Shown one piece after another: positions 1 to 12,642 of a DNA stretch of 64,000 nucleotides (position 1 is its first letter; each line of letters starts with the position of its first letter). Origin of the DNA: Coleophoma eucalyptorum (Eukaryota; Ascomycota; Leotiomycetes; Helotiales; Dermateaceae); the NCBI GenBank assembly GCA_026120035.1, contig JALRME010000005.1, positions 1,612,001 through 1,676,000 on the forward strand, written 5' to 3'. The translations under genes and the position numbers were made by a program. The notes under the pieces are model-generated. The model was given only the letters and a program-made list of their open reading frames with translations, ran no database searches and was not told where the DNA came from.

Positions 1-2058
1 CACGGCCACTTACAATTGCAGGAAAGAGTAATACCGCAGGTGTTGGCAAATGCAAGGAAAAACATCGCAGCGATAAGACCGAACCAATGAACCTCATGAG
101 CAGCACCAACTCCCCACAGTAATAGTGAGCCAGGTACAATGAAGACGCACGCGGCAAAAGGCCATAATCTTTGCTCCGGTTCCATGACACCTTTGTTACG
201 GCGAACAAGCTTTAGTGTGAGATAGTCGGAGAACCTTCCCGTAAAAACAGCACTACCAGAATTAAAAACCATACCCCGGTGGAGAGAAAGTACTTACCCG
301 CCAATAACCCCGAGGATACAGGAGAGGTAGCTGAGTCCAACAAGCGAGGAACTTTGGTTGTCAGCAAGTTCTGACCAAATATCCTATAATGACTCACCTG
401 AAATTGTACGGTGGTGCAGAAAGCAAAACCGAAGCTGTCGCATTCAGGACATTGAACCAAATCAGGTATGTCCCATATGAGAATCTGCAAATTTAGCATG
501 AGTTTGAAATTGGGAGAGGCAAGCCTACCCAGCATAAAAGACCACAGGCCAAGCCAAAAACGACAGCCCAAGCTTCGCGCGGTGAAACATCATATTTGGC
601 TTGCTTTTATCCTTAAGTGCCAACTTTTGCAAGAATGTTTTCCTCTTGTACGTAATTGGTGTTTCGGTAGCTGGCGCAGAGGATTCCTCTGGGAGTTTGG
701 CGACAGCCTTCTCTGGATCAAGTCCTGCTTGGAGACTTTCCGTGGATGAGATTTCGTTGGTTTCCACAACACCAATCGTTTTTCTCTCATAATTGGTCTC
801 TTCCATGAAGAAGAAGAGGAACACGAAAGTAAAAGCGAGGAATATCGCAGGCCAGTAAAAGACCCATCGCCATCCTTGGTACTGGTTGATGAATCCACAG
901 ATTACTGGCGCAAAGTAGTTTGAACCGGCAAGGAAGAAAGCATAAACTCCCATGTACGTTCCTCTTTGATGACTGAAATACTACGGGGCCAATGTTAGTT
1001 TGGAAATACTTGTAATACTAGACAGCGTCGCTGACTTACAACGTCTGTGACTGAGATCTCCGGTAGGGCTTCGATAGGTGCTGGATCTTTGTCAGAATGA
1101 TTGTATGAAGTTGAAACAGGTTGCCTTACCAGCAAAAAAACCGGCGAGCACGTTCTTAGCGATCCATTGTCTGTCAAACTATGCATTAGCATTTGGACGA
1201 AAAAAATAGGAGGCGCCATACCCATTCGTCGAAGCATATGGTCCCCACAGTGTCAAAGCAAGTGTTGCGAGAACCGATATGAGATATGTAGGTCGCTTTC
1301 CATATTGTAAGGCAAATGGCTGTAGATGAAGTCAATGATGTATCCACAGAATCTTGGCATCGGTCACTAAGTGAACCTTGAATACGAACCTGCCAGAATA
1401 ATAGCCCCCAACCACAAAGCAGAAAGAGATACCCAGTACCAGCGTTGATATCAGAGACGCTGTATGATGTTAGCTAATCCCCTTTAAGAAGGCGTGGAAT
1501 GGGTGACACAACACCCCTAGCTCTGAGAATTCATTTAAACTCCGAGATTTTTCACGTACCTGAGGCCCGTAGCGCTTGACAGCGGAACAATGACACTATA
1601 TACTACACTTCCAGCTATACCAACAAACCAACAAGAAGGTTGTTAGCATTTATCTACGTTGAAAATATATGCAATTGCTAAATACGACGCGTTCGGCTTC
1701 AACAGTAGAAACTTTAACCTCAAGCGCCAGACTTGCAAGCAAGGCTTCTAATGCAAGAGATGTGTTGAAAAACAGGACTTCATCATACTTACGTAAAACT
1801 GCAGGAATAATCAGTGAAAATGGTTCTATTGTGTGCAAGTCTGTCTACTCACGTGTTCACACAAATCGTCGATAACAATTTGCGTCTCGGAGACCAATTC
1901 AATGGGTCATCGGGATCATCGGATGGGGTTGGAACGAGCACGATATCTTTGTGTCCAGCATCGTGCTTTGTGTGGAGGGTGTGGTTTAGGTCAAGCTCAA
2001 CCAGGTGAACGGTTCCCGGGATTGCCTCATCGTCGATTTCGCCGTGGTGAGCACCCAT
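1..2058 (-). CDS. MFS transporter (drug/polyamine type), 3' end cut by window edge
   Basis: Major facilitator superfamily membrane transporter; the C-terminal half lies beyond the left edge. The start at 2058 gives MGAHHGEIDD and a hydrophilic cytosolic N-terminus with the fungal signature SDDPDDPLNWSP (about residues 50-60). After that come several short exons: one encodes a helix with VVYSVIVPLSS (about 1550-1620), another APIEALPEISVTDVV (about 1040-1085). The longest open stretch (525-953) carries FLAGSNYFAPVICGFINQ and a charged central loop rich in Glu and Lys. Exon borders between 990 and 1850 are only approximate because several small introns are involved. An in-frame codon ATG at 2097 is possible but less likely. 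Family precedent is the DHA1/HOL1-like group of drug or polyamine exporters; the substrate is unknown. Confidence 0.8.
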
Positions 2059-3638
2059 TTTGTCTAAACAGTGTACCTTTCTATACCGAAATACCACTAT
2101 GGACTATAATTTGAGTAGAGGCTCCGTAGAGAAGAAAGGAAGAGAATGAGATAATGCAGATATTTGTAACTTGACTTCACACACCCGCATCGCTACTCCT
2201 GTTCTGACACATGGGAGATCTCCTTAGTGCTATCAAAGATAAGAATCACAACGGGCCTGAGAAGGAAAGAGTGGGTAGGTCATGATGCCCTGTCAAGCCA
2301 ATGTGACTTCACATTCACAGTCTCCTCTTTTGATAAGATAGAGCGTGAATTGATAGAGAAAGGATTGGATCTTGCGCGCAAAAGGACATCATTGGCTAGA
2401 AAGTACTAATACTTCCAACCAGGCCTCATCATCGGCCAAGAAAGATAAGCATGGCTGTCTAGTGCCCGTGTCTGGGGGAGAGGGATAGGGAACGACTAAA
2501 AAGCTTGTTTGGACTTCGACGGGAATAAGGCGCTGCTATTCGTGGAGAGTCGAACCGCCATGGAAGGCAATCACATCCGATTTTGAAAAGTGGGATGATG
2601 CCAAAGATCGAGAGAGTTGGGTTCGATTTCGACCATAGATATCAATCTCAAAGACTCGAAGAGTAGTCGCATTGCGGATGTATCACTTCTTATACGAAAC
2701 AACCAGTCCAACAGCGGAAACCAAGATCAAGTGGGCACCCACCTGTGAAGCCATGAAAGGTACCTGTGAGGCACAAAATCTACATAATCGTAGGCTTTCT
2801 GTCAGCAACCCAAACTCGTCTTGGTAGCCTCTCTCGTATTATTGCGATTGAAACCAAAGAACGCCCCCCGCGGCCAAGAATACCTGCCAGGGAACCTACC
2901 GCTGATCAAGCAAATCTTGCGCCAAAGCAAATAATTCAAGCAAGGAATCAAGTTGCTGCTGTGTGAGCTTTGCATTCACGGCATTTCTATGGCCAAGCCA
3001 GAATCAATGAGTGATCACTATACCCATACAGATCAGGGTATAGTATAGATAGTGAAGAGCACAATGGTGATGGTGATGCTGCGAGGCGAGGACAATTGGC
3101 AGTACCAATCAATCTACCAAGTCGGGGCAGATGGGAGTATGTTATTCCGGCTCCGAAGCCCTCGGCATGGCGTTTGTTGGGAGTGGGAGCGAATTGCGCG
3201 CAAAAGGCACTCATTCGTCAGAAGGCGGTTGATCAAGCCCCTCCCTTCCCCTCTGTTCCTTTGCACCTGCACTTCCTGCTGGTTCAGACAAAGTCACCAC
3301 CTCCATGATCACCAAGATACTAGGTATGGCACAGGCCCAGGTTTGGACTGCCAAGTGCTTTACTTGAGACCAAAGCTGAAATGGAAGTTCCTTATGTAAT
3401 TTGATCACTCTCTTAGCCAACCTCCATGGAACACCGGCAGGATCCTGACGAGTCTTGTGCAGCTGTCAGCTATAAGACTTATCAACCCTCCCCCCATTAA
3501 TTACCTCTCTCTCCAGTCCACCTCTATATTTCCAAGCCGTCTCCCACTTTTGCACCGACAGACAGATAAGATAATTCTTATCAAGATTCTGTCTCTATCA
3601 CTTTCTACAGCACAGTCCGTAGCTCTAGTAAACTCAAG
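2059..3638. other. intergenic region, shared upstream region of two divergent genes
   Basis: I see no supported gene here. The MFS gene leaves to the left and the amidase to the right, so both promoters should lie here. The last 180 bases before the amidase start are pyrimidine-rich, as is common in fungal core promoters and 5' leaders. Confidence 0.5.
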
Positions 3639-5551
3639 ATGGTATCCGTAACTGCCCCATGGCAAGAAGTCGCAACCAAAAAGCGTGCTGCTGCATTCTC
3701 CAAGATCCCTAAAGAATGGCTCCTTCCTGAGTCATACTCTGAGAAGTACAACGTGAAGACGCCCGTCAGTGTGCTTGGCGTCCCTCGCGAGTGCGGAATC
3801 TTATCAGACGCCGATCTTGATATTACAGAGAACTACGATGCTGTAGCCCTTGCTGAACAGGTTGCAGCGGGCAAGCTCAAGAGTGTGGACGTTGCTACAG
3901 CCTTCTCTAAGAGAGCTGCCATTGCTCAACAACTGGTCAGGCATCTCTCCCTCCATGTGGCCAAGATACTAATGATGACTAGACTCAATGTTTGACGGAA
4001 ATATTTTTTGAGGAAGCTATTGAGAGAGGAAAATGGCTTGATGAGTACCTCGCCAAGGAGGGCAAGGTTGTTGGCCCTCTTCATGGGGTTCCGGTTTCAG
4101 TAAAGGTTTACGTATAACCATGATCCCTCTTGACTACCATACTGACTTCCTCCCAGGACAGCTTTAAGTACAAGGGTTATGAATCCACCATTGGTTTTGT
4201 CTCCTTCATTGGAAATCCACTTCCAGAGGACCATTCGCCATTGTTAAAGATATTGCTTGACCTAGGAGCAATCTTGTATTGCAAGACTAACATTCCCCAG
4301 ACACTCATGGTAAGTTTATCAATCCTCAAAGCTATCTACAGCACTAAAGTTACCCCAGACAGCAGATTCCGACAATAACATCTTTGGGCAAACTTTAAAT
4401 CCCTACAAATTGACACTTACTGCTGGAGGATCTAGCGGTGGAGAAGGCGCACTTGTCGCCATGCGCGGATCAATCCTTGGAGTCGGGACGGATATTGGTG
4501 GATCGGTTAGAATTCCCGCTCTGTGCAATGGGCAATTCGGATTCAAGCCAAGTGCAAGTCGTGTTCCTTACGGCGGCCAAGCTTCTCCCAGTAGAGCAGG
4601 CTCTCCGGGAGTAGTCCCCGCAGCTGGACCCTTGAGTACAGTATGGCCCCCTTTGAACTCGAATATGCATCGAAGCTTATATATTTTGCTTATCCGTAGA
4701 CATTCCGTGACCTCCAGTTCTTCCTAGAGAATGTTATTTCAAAGGAGCCTTGGACTTATGATCCGACAGCTATGGCAGCCCGATGGAGATCAGTCACCCC
4801 GAAATCCACTCTACGTATAGGGTTCTTTGTAGAGGACCCATCATTCCCTGTCTCTCCTCCAGTTAAGCGCACATTGGAAACTGCTGCAAAGAAGCTTGCC
4901 GCAGCAGGACACACTATAATTCCGATTACACCAGATATGAAGGGAGAAAACGAACTAATTCTGGAACTGTTCGCGCTTGACAACACCCACAAGTCTATGC
5001 AGAATATTGAAGCAAGCGGCGAGCCAATGGTGACGAGTGTTGCCAGGGCTGTTTCAATGTACACAGTTGAGAAGGCACACACTCTGGAGAGTCTATTCGA
5101 TCTTAATGTTCAGAGAGCAGCGAAATCTGCAAAGTGGCAGAAAATCTGGGTGGAAAACAAGCTCGACGTGGTTCTTTGCCCTCCAGCAGAGACTACGGCG
5201 GTTGTTCATGACACTTATGGAAATTGTCCATACACTATGCTCTGGAATCTTCTCGATGTGGGTCATCCACCAGCCTTATACTTTCTTCGCTAACTAGTGT
5301 AGTATCCTGGAGCTATCATTCCTTTCGGGTTTGCGGATAAAAATGTCGATGTTGATAGCTTGGCAACTCCAGGGACGGAGAATATCTGTAAGTACAGGTG
5401 ACCCAGCTAGTGAAAATACTAATAATGCTTGGTAGATTCTGCAGAGGAGACAGATGGTGCACCTTGCAGCGTGCAAGTCACTGCTCGAAATCTACATGAT
5501 GAGGATTTGATTGCTGCTGCTTCAGTCATCTCAGAGTGCTTGAAGGCTTAA
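3639..5551 (+). CDS. amidase (amidase-signature family, fungal acetamidase-like)
   Basis: Amidase-signature hydrolase that converts a carboxamide to acid plus ammonia; probably cytosolic, since no signal peptide is seen. Seven exons fit cleanly: 3639-3935, 3983-4105, 4157-4309, 4359-4640, 4700-5257, 5303-5387 and 5436-5551, giving 537 aa, the usual length of fungal AmdS-like enzymes. The Ser-cisSer-Lys triad is in place: Lys in PVSVK at the end of exon 2, the glycine-rich GGSSGGEGALVA with the cis-Ser, and the nucleophile Ser in GTDIGGSVRIPA (both exon 4). The C-terminal half (GFFVEDPSFPVSP, VVLCPPAETTAV, PGAIIPFG) is also typical. The start follows a pyrimidine-rich leader. Such enzymes release nitrogen from amides; the exact substrate is not visible. 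No defects were seen. Confidence 0.93.
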
Positions 5552-6258
5552 GAGGATGGTTATAAGCCAGCTCTTGTTACTACTGGGCGACAATGAGAGA
5601 AATTCCGCTTATGGACTTTTACTGAAATATTGTACGAGTTAGCTTTTAATCGATATCACAGATCAACAATTGGTTGCAGTCGTCGTGGAACATTGCATTG
5701 AGATAGCTCTAAGCTACTTGTGCTTAGAATGTGTGTTCTCCTTGCGAGGCTTTTTTCCCTTCGTTTCAAACTTTGCCACGGCTTCCCCTTATATTGTGAT
5801 TCATAACCAGAGATATGCTGCAATTCATATTTTACTTGAATATCACGAGTAACACTATGAAATTGCTCTTGGCTAGCCCTGCAAACTTCATAGCACGAAG
5901 TCAGAACGACCACGGCTTAATTGGGTTTAGCACGAGGCTCAAGGCACGGACTCTGCAGCCTGCTTACCCCCCTGTCGACCCATATAGAGGGGAATTATTG
6001 TGGACTATATTCTCTGCTCGGGCTGCCAAGCAATCCCGTACTCAAACGTCAAAATAGCTTTTTTCCTTCCTGACTACCTAGATAGTTGACTCAATCCAAT
6101 CTGATTCGACCCCCAAATACTGCTGCGTGTGATATCTCCATTCAACATAACGACCACTTACTAAGTATGGGATAAATTCTCACTGGCTTGAAGACTTGTG
6201 GACGTTTAGCGGTCAAGTACCGCCATTTCGCTAGTAGAGGCCATACGACCATATTTTC
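5552..6258. other. intergenic, no gene seen
   Basis: Downstream of the amidase. Only short random open frames are present; nothing recognisable. Confidence 0.5.
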
Positions 6259-6958
6259 TCATGTTCTAAGAGTGTATTTTTTAATGCCCAGGACCAAGCT
6301 TGCTAGCTTATGTGTCGATAAGGGAGTAAGCTGGCTGCACGTATCCCGCATTCTCAGATTTACTGGGAGGCAATGATACGAACCCTCCTTGACCTTGTAG
6401 AGGCCGGCAAAATAGTTCGTAAGCACTGGTATCATATCCAAGATTTCCATGCATAGCTCTATGCTCTTTGCGCGTATACTTTGCCAACATTCGATCCTGA
6501 CTTCATCTTCTAGCACGTCGGAAAGATCCCCAAAGACGTGGGCTCATGGACAATCCGGCCGCCTATTGCGTCTTGGAGACTAGCCAATTCTGCGAGTAGA
6601 TGGCAAAGCGTATTCGCAGATATACACCGGGTCATCGAGGAGATTCCAATGACGATTGCAAGGTCAATGAACCAGACTCTCTCCACATCTATGAAAGGTT
6701 AAGTTTCACTGCTCCTCGCTTCGCCCTCCAATAGTTCGTTGTTTGTAATAGCTCAGAGTATCCATGCAGTAGAAAGCCCCATTTGTAAAAGAACCCGGGG
6801 CTGAATTCCCATCCCTTCGCATCCCACGCGTCACCCCATATTAATACAGACGATACCGAGCTAGAATTCAAGTTTAGCAAATCGCAGCATAACTCGTCGC
6901 ATAGCTGCTCCTCATCGAGTCGCCTCTCTTGAAGACCCCGCAGAATATTATCTCTCAT
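6259..6958 (-). pseudogene. decayed gene of unknown function, two 1-nt deletions
   Basis: Three consecutive blocks on the - strand read as one protein if a base is restored at two points. Block 1 starts with ATG at 6958 (MRDNILRGLQ...) and runs to GAVKLNL. Near 6700 the frame shifts and continues as DVERVWFIDLAIVIGI and ASLQDAIGGRIVHEP. Near 6535 it shifts again to DVLEDEVRIECWQSIR and ELCMEILDMIPVL, ending at the stop at 6259. The composition (buried aromatic helices, W...FFYKWGFLL) resembles the helical middle region of fungal regulatory proteins, but I do not recognise the family. No DNA-binding motif is visible. It could instead be a real gene damaged by sequencing indels. The 5' end may be incomplete. 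Confidence 0.4.
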
Positions 6959-7499
6959 TCCAGGAAACGGGAAAAGATCCAGCCACGAGTGGTGTGTAAC
7001 CGTTCGTTGCAGGGCTGTGGGGGAGAGATGGGCTGGAAGTGATTGCGGTAACCCTAATATTTTATAGTGCAGTCTAGGCCACTTACGGAATGAATGAGTT
7101 ACGTGTATGTAATCTGCTTACACCCCTGTCGATATTCCCGGAGGTTAGATAGGTCGCGGACCAATATCCTAGCTTACATGTCAAGATTTGTGTGTAATGA
7201 ATGGTCCGCGCATCTGAACCTTGGATCTTTTTAGACCCTTTTCGGCCACTAATAGGAACATTAGAACATTAAATATGAATTAAGGCTGTAAATATTACTA
7301 GCCAGTGCAGTGACGACCGCTGAAGCATAGGGCAATTGAAGCCAGTCCCATTAAAGAGGGATGACCACAGTGTGCACTATTGGCGTTCTTTCAATATAAA
7401 GGCATGTAGTCTCGCACCTATGCGAATCCTGATTTAGTCAAGCAACAGGTTTTCGCAGTCATCTCAACGTTGATTCTACTCAATATTATAAGAGCAACC
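6959..7499. other. intergenic, putative promoter region of the SDR gene
   Basis: No gene seen. Fairly AT-rich, and contains ordinary spacer before the SDR start at 7500. Confidence 0.4.
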
Positions 7500-8410
7500 A
7501 TGCCTGGAGTCGCTTTCCACCCAGATAAAGACATCCCCGACCTTCATGGAAAAGTCATTATAGTGACTGGAGGCAACGCCGGCCTAGGTTTCGAGACAAT
7601 ACGACAGCTGGTCAAACACAATCCAGCCCGCATTTACCTAGCAGCACGGTCCAAGGAGAAGGCGGAAGTAGCTATCGCGCAGCTTAAGAGTCTAACCGTG
7701 ATTCTTCACCAATCTCCCTCCTCCATCTCGACTTATCTTCATTCGCAAGCATCCAGGCTGCTGCCGAGACTTTCAAGCGCTCTGATTCTCGTCTCGATAT
7801 CCTCATCAATAACGCTGGAATTATGATGACGCCTGAGGGGCTCACAAAAGAAGGTTATGAGATTCAGTTTGGAACCAACGTGATGGGCACAGCTCTTTTC
7901 ACCGAGCTCCTCCTACCCCTATTCCGAGAAATCGTCAAAATTAATGCCCAGGCGCGTGTCGTCAATGTTTCTTCAGCCTCTGAACGCATGGCCCCAAGCG
8001 ATATATATCAATTTGACGAACTCAAGACCACTATGGCTAAGCGCAATACTACGGCACGGTACTGCATCTCAAAGCTTGCTATCATACATTACACCTCCAC
8101 ACTTGCCGAGCGCTACAAGGACATCAAGATAATTAGCGTTCATCCAGGCATGGTAGCAACAAATCTTCACCATAATTCTACTGGGTTCTTTCTTAAACCT
8201 TTTCTCAACATGGCAATCAGTACTTTTGCAACACCTGTTGAAAAGGGGGCATTATCACAGATTTGGACAGCAGTGTGCCCGGATGCGAAGTCTGGGGAGT
8301 TCTATAACCCAGTGGGTCTTCCTGGAAAGGGCTCTAAGCCCAGTCAAAACCGCAATTTGCAGGAAGAGTTGTGGAAGCGGATTGAGAAGGAAATCAAGGA
8401 TTACCTTTAG
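7500..8410 (+). CDS. short-chain dehydrogenase/reductase, interrupted by a 1-nt deletion
   Basis: NAD(P)-dependent SDR of the retinol-dehydrogenase/WW-oxidoreductase-like group common in fungi, about 303 residues when read across the break. Frame 1 (7500-about 7693) gives MPGVAFHPDKDIPDL and the cofactor motif TGGNAGLG. The rest is in another frame: LLHLDLSSFASIQAAAETF, the NNAG motif, VVNVSS with the catalytic Ser, and YCISK with the catalytic Tyr and Lys. The shift lies at about 7692-7696 (agt.ct.aac.cgt), where one base is missing and no splice sites could explain it. The start at 7500 is preferred over the upstream in-frame ATG at 7470 because the family begins near here. The gene is therefore either a very recent pseudogene or carries a sequencing error. 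Its neighbours are the amidase upstream and a convergent lactonase. Confidence 0.8.
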
Positions 8411-8587
8411 TAGATAAACAATAGGTTATAGAAACAAGAACTTAAATACTTAATCATATGAGCGATAATTATTATTATGCAGAGTCATATTACCGTACTT
8501 CGTATTTGAAGTGGAATTAATTATCTGAGCTACCTAGTTTTTACTAACTTCGCTCGTTTGGTTGGGATAATGATGCGCCATAACCAT

Positions 8588-9894
8588 TCATCGGCGCTCA
8601 AGAGCAGTCTCTTTTAATGTAACTTTGTAAATGTATTTCTGGCCTGTTAAAAACCATGTTCCCGTACCTGGAATAGGTTCCACGTTGAAAATTGTATCAT
8701 TGACTGCGTTAATTTTGCCCAACAATAGTCCAGACTTTGGGTCTACAACATCAGCACCGCCTAATGCCGCAACAATTAAATAGCCATTTCTGGTTACTCT
8801 CAATCCATCGGGCCAGCCAGCCTCCGTCACATAAACCACTCTAGGGTTACTGATTACTGTACCACTGATGTCGAATGCCCAAATATTGCGCTGACTAGTT
8901 GGTGTATTTTCGGCAGGCCGGCCAGAAGTAGAATTCGAGTCGGAAACATAAAGGATAGATTCATCTCCTGAAAGTGCAATACCATTGGGAACAAGTGCAA
9001 CACTGTTGGACAGAGCTACTAAAGCTTTTGAAGTTGTGTTAAAGAAGTAGATGGAGTTAGGAAGCTCAGGTGCTTGAACTCCTGGCCAAGCACTATACCA
9101 GCCGTACATTGGGTCTGTAAACCAAATATTTGATTTTGTGTCCACAATAAGGTCATTCGGGCTATTAAGGTGGCGCCCCCGATAATTGTTCACGATCTGG
9201 ATAGCGCTACCATCAGTGGCATTGAATGAATAGACACCCCTGACAGTGTTGCCGTTCGTTGCCAAATAGATTTTTCCGTCATGGTATGTCCCCCCATTGA
9301 CATTATAAAGCGGAGGGCTTGTGGTGATATTTCGCGTCTGCGATGTATCAGCTGAAGAATGTCTATTACCGAGTAAGCTCCTGCATACCTCATATGTGTC
9401 AACATTAATGGCCCAGAGCCACCCAAGAGCAGATGTATCAGAAAAGAGGAGCTCGTTACTCTCGGGAATATATACGGGTGCCTCGTGTACGTGGTCTACT
9501 CCTGGAAATCCTTGAATTCGTTCAATCGTAGCACTGGCGCCAATGATGTCAAAGAATGAAGCATCCCATGCAATAAAGTCTGCTGCTCTGATTTGAACTA
9601 AGTCATTTGCAAAATCTGTATCATTTGTTTGGAGGCCATAAAACGGAGTTTCTAAAGTCGTAGGTTAGCATACTATCAACCCAAGTCTTTCTTTAGTGAT
9701 GACTAACTTAGAGTGGAACTGTTCCAGTCTCCTGGAATAACGGCCAAATTATCTTGGATTAATACAGCAGATAGATTTCTATATGCAGCAGGAACAGAAC
9801 TCAAGACTGTGTTGCTACTATTCGCAGCCACTACACCACAGAACAACTCAAAAGCGAGTCCGGACGCCAAGGGGTTATACGGTGAGAAATGCAT
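8588..9894 (-). CDS. SMP-30/gluconolactonase-like lactonase, probably secreted
   Basis: Six-bladed beta-propeller hydrolase of the SMP-30/gluconolactonase/LRE family (fungal lactonohydrolase branch), which opens sugar or aldonic lactones to the acid. Three exons: 9894 to about 9709 (MHFSPYNPLASGL..., weak N-terminal hydrophobic segment and three N-x-S/T sites), about 9653 to 9390 (FFDIIGASATIERIQ, GVDHVHEAPVYIPESNELLF), and about 9340 to 8588 (GTYHDGKIYLATNG, HLNSPNDLIVD, NIWFTDPMYGW, VPNGIALSGDESILYVSDSN, GWPDGLRV). The last three carry the metal-site and blade motifs NSPND, FTDP and PNG/SDS expected of the family. The N-glycosylation sites and the leader suggest export, although the signal peptide is not strong. 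It lies convergent to the SDR at 7500 and back-to-back with the SDR at 11009, which fits a sugar dehydrogenase-lactonase pair; that pairing is inference. Confidence 0.85.
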
Positions 9895-11008
9895 CTTGAG
9901 TTAGGTGGCCTAAGGGTAAAATGTGCCAAGGCATTGTTCAAAGCACAAAAAGCGTTCTCTTATGCTGCTATGAATATTCAAAATTTCCTTGATAACCAGC
10001 CCCCGCACCAGAAAATGTGAATCGGAGGTACCTGTGGGGAACTTGCACTCATTGAAATGTACCAGGTAGACAATCTGGCCACCCCACCAGAATAGTGCGG
10101 GGCAAGCAGAGGAACATTGGAGTAGTCCCAACATCAGGTTTGGATGTGCAAACTGAAAAGGACTACGATATATCCATCTATATTACATTTCTAGCATACA
10201 AAGAACTATACCGGTGTTCAAAGTTCTCACCACGTAAACCGCAGAATATACCTCACTCAATATCTACAGATCATCTCCCACCGTTCAGGGGTTTCCACGA
10301 ATTAAATTGCGTAATGCCAGTCTATCATATTGGTATTAAATACTCGGAATGTACTCAAAATCTACTGAAAATATGCAGTTCTTTTCAATCTTAAGCCGGG
10401 AGTTACAGAGCAGCAGATAGAAAATCTGAAGGGAGAGGGTTTTGGTCTGGTTCACAAAAATGGTTCCGGAGCCATATTAACAAGGTGCTGATTATTGCGG
10501 TGATGGACGGCTATTATTAATTGAATATATAGAAAAATTACGGTTTCTTAATTGGCATAACATGATGAGTAGTCATAGATATCTATACTTCGATAGAGAT
10601 TGCCATAGGAGACACATTTTAAAGCCAAGGAAGCAGGATGAGAGGTGTTCCAATGCCCATTTTCTATATCACACTTTACTGTTCTCCGTAATGAAGTATG
10701 TTTGACTTCCTGATTTATGATCGGACTTTTGGCGTGGTAAATCGGATCTTGGTTCAGATTTCCATATCAGTCGTAGACAATACCCCGCCTCCTTTTTCTC
10801 CCCTGACTGAATCGTCCTCCCCACCTCCGTACTCCGATTTTCTAATTCAACGTACCATTCGGTCATATACTTCACCCAACAAATAAATATGACTCTCTTT
10901 TCCTTCGAAGTTTAAGATGTCTTACATTGAATTTGACTTTTTTGTAGAAAGAAAAAAGATATTTTAAAATTCGCCAATATACTACGTCATAAATTAAACT
11001 TCTCGACC
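9895..11008. other. divergent intergenic region between lactonase and SDR
   Basis: No gene recognised. It should hold the promoters of both neighbours, transcribed away from each other. A pyrimidine-rich stretch lies at about 10780-10840. Confidence 0.45.
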
Positions 11009-12023
11009 ATGATTTCTTCACCTGGACGTCTTATGGGCAAAGTAGCCCTTGTTACTGGTACAGTAATTTTTTACCTTCCAAAACAGCCTCCACAGAATTG
11101 CACGCACTGATATTTTTGGATTTTTTAGGTGGAGGTTCAGGTTTCGGAGCTGCAATTTCTGAGCTTTTTGCTTCTGAAGGAGCTAAAGTGTTCATTGGCG
11201 ATATCAACACAGAGGGTGCTGGAAAAATAGCTGCAAAGTTCCCCGACTCTGTAGTTGTTCAGCAAATGAACGTTGCTAAGCGTTCAGATTGGGATAGCGC
11301 TGTGGTGCGTGTGCTGAAAGAGTTTGGAAAACTGGATATCCTCATTAACAATGCTGGCACGAGTTACAAAAACAAGCCGACACTGGAAGTAACGGAAGCT
11401 GAATATATACGCTGCTTTGATGTTAATGTTTTGGGAATCTTCCATTCAGTCGCTGCCGTGTTTCCCCTTTTTGTGGCCGCCAAGGGCGGTATTGTGGTCA
11501 ACATCTCCAGCTGTGGTGCTAGTCGACCGCGACAGGGACTGGTTTGGTACAACGCTAGCAAAGGTGCCGTCTCAAACGTGAGTTTAATCAGTATTCTTTA
11601 TCGCTTTTCATTCCCAGAAAACCGATAGGTTATGCCTGAAAGGAATAACTGCTTACAAGAAGAATGAATAGGCCACGAAAGGACTGGCGTTAGAATTCGG
11701 GCCAAATCAAATAAGAGTTAACAGCATTTGTCCTCTATTATGTGGAACTGGATTGTAAGTTTCGGCCACTTTCTTGCTATGCGCATTGTTCACTATTTCG
11801 GTTTATATTGCGATACTGACTTTGAGAACCCTTCGCTAGGTTTGAGAGTTTTGCCGGTGTACCTGATACTCCTGAGAATCGCGAGAAGTTCCTTGGAAAT
11901 GTACCTCTGGGTCGTTTAACTGAGACTAGTGATGTGGCTAATGCAGTCTTGTTCTTGTCCAGTGATGAGGCCAAATTCATCACAGGAGTGAATTTGGATG
12001 TTGATGGCGGAAGGACAATTTAA
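11009..12023 (+). CDS. classical short-chain dehydrogenase (FabG/sugar-1-dehydrogenase type)
   Basis: Cytosolic NAD(P)-dependent oxidoreductase of the classical SDR family, 254 aa from four exons: 11009-11057, 11129-11577, 11672-11754 and 11840-12023. The first intron splits the cofactor motif (VTG/GGSGFG). Next come the D of GDINTEG, which suggests NAD preference, then NNAGTSY, the catalytic Ser in [10 protein letters not shown], and Tyr-x3-Lys in WYNASKGAV. The C-terminus has [29 protein letters not shown], and the family ending [13 protein letters not shown]. Its closest general classes are 3-oxoacyl-ACP reductase-like and aldose 1-dehydrogenases; the substrate cannot be fixed by eye. It shares its upstream region with the lactonase and is followed by a sugar transporter, which favours a sugar or polyol substrate (inference). 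Confidence 0.9.
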
Positions 12024-12642
12024 GGAGCTTTATTTTTTTACCTGCTTTAAATAGAAAGAGGTTATATGCTCAATCGAATGGTTATGTGAGATTGCTTCTA
12101 GGATATCCGTTGAAATCAACATATCAAAAATCATTTGAGGTACTGAGTTAGAATTACACTCTCAGAAATAAAAAAAACTAGCTAAACATGTGGTAATAAT
12201 GTTACGAATGGTGAAGTTATCACTTCAAATTACAAAGCCGACATGTACTATTAATCCATTTGTTATTACTGCCTGACAGTAGTCAAACTGATGATTACTT
12301 AAAATGATTCAATCTCCAAATATACGATTCTCGGAAGCTCCAGCACGGAGAAACTAGTTTAGAAATAGCCAATAATAGAATATCTCACCTATGAATTTGT
12401 TTATCCCTGCCTACATACAAACAAGCTAGTAATAGCTTACAATTCAATGAGTCAAGGGGTCTTACGAACAGGCCATTGTCGGAGATCCCCACATACCCCG
12501 CCTTTTGTAGCAGCTCTGACCCCATAGTCCACCAATCTGTGGGGAGATTCTATCTTCCTTAAAACGAGGTATGCATGTCGATGCTGATACTGTCATTCGG
12601 ACAGATCCTTTCCATCACACTACATCAATTGATAAAATCACA
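12024..12642. other. intergenic, no gene seen
   Basis: AT-rich spacer between the SDR and the sugar transporter. Nothing recognisable apart from the expected terminator and promoter. Confidence 0.45.

Noticed and set aside
10095..10394. 99-codon frame between lactonase and SDR
   Set aside because: No motif, unusual composition, and sits in a divergent promoter region.
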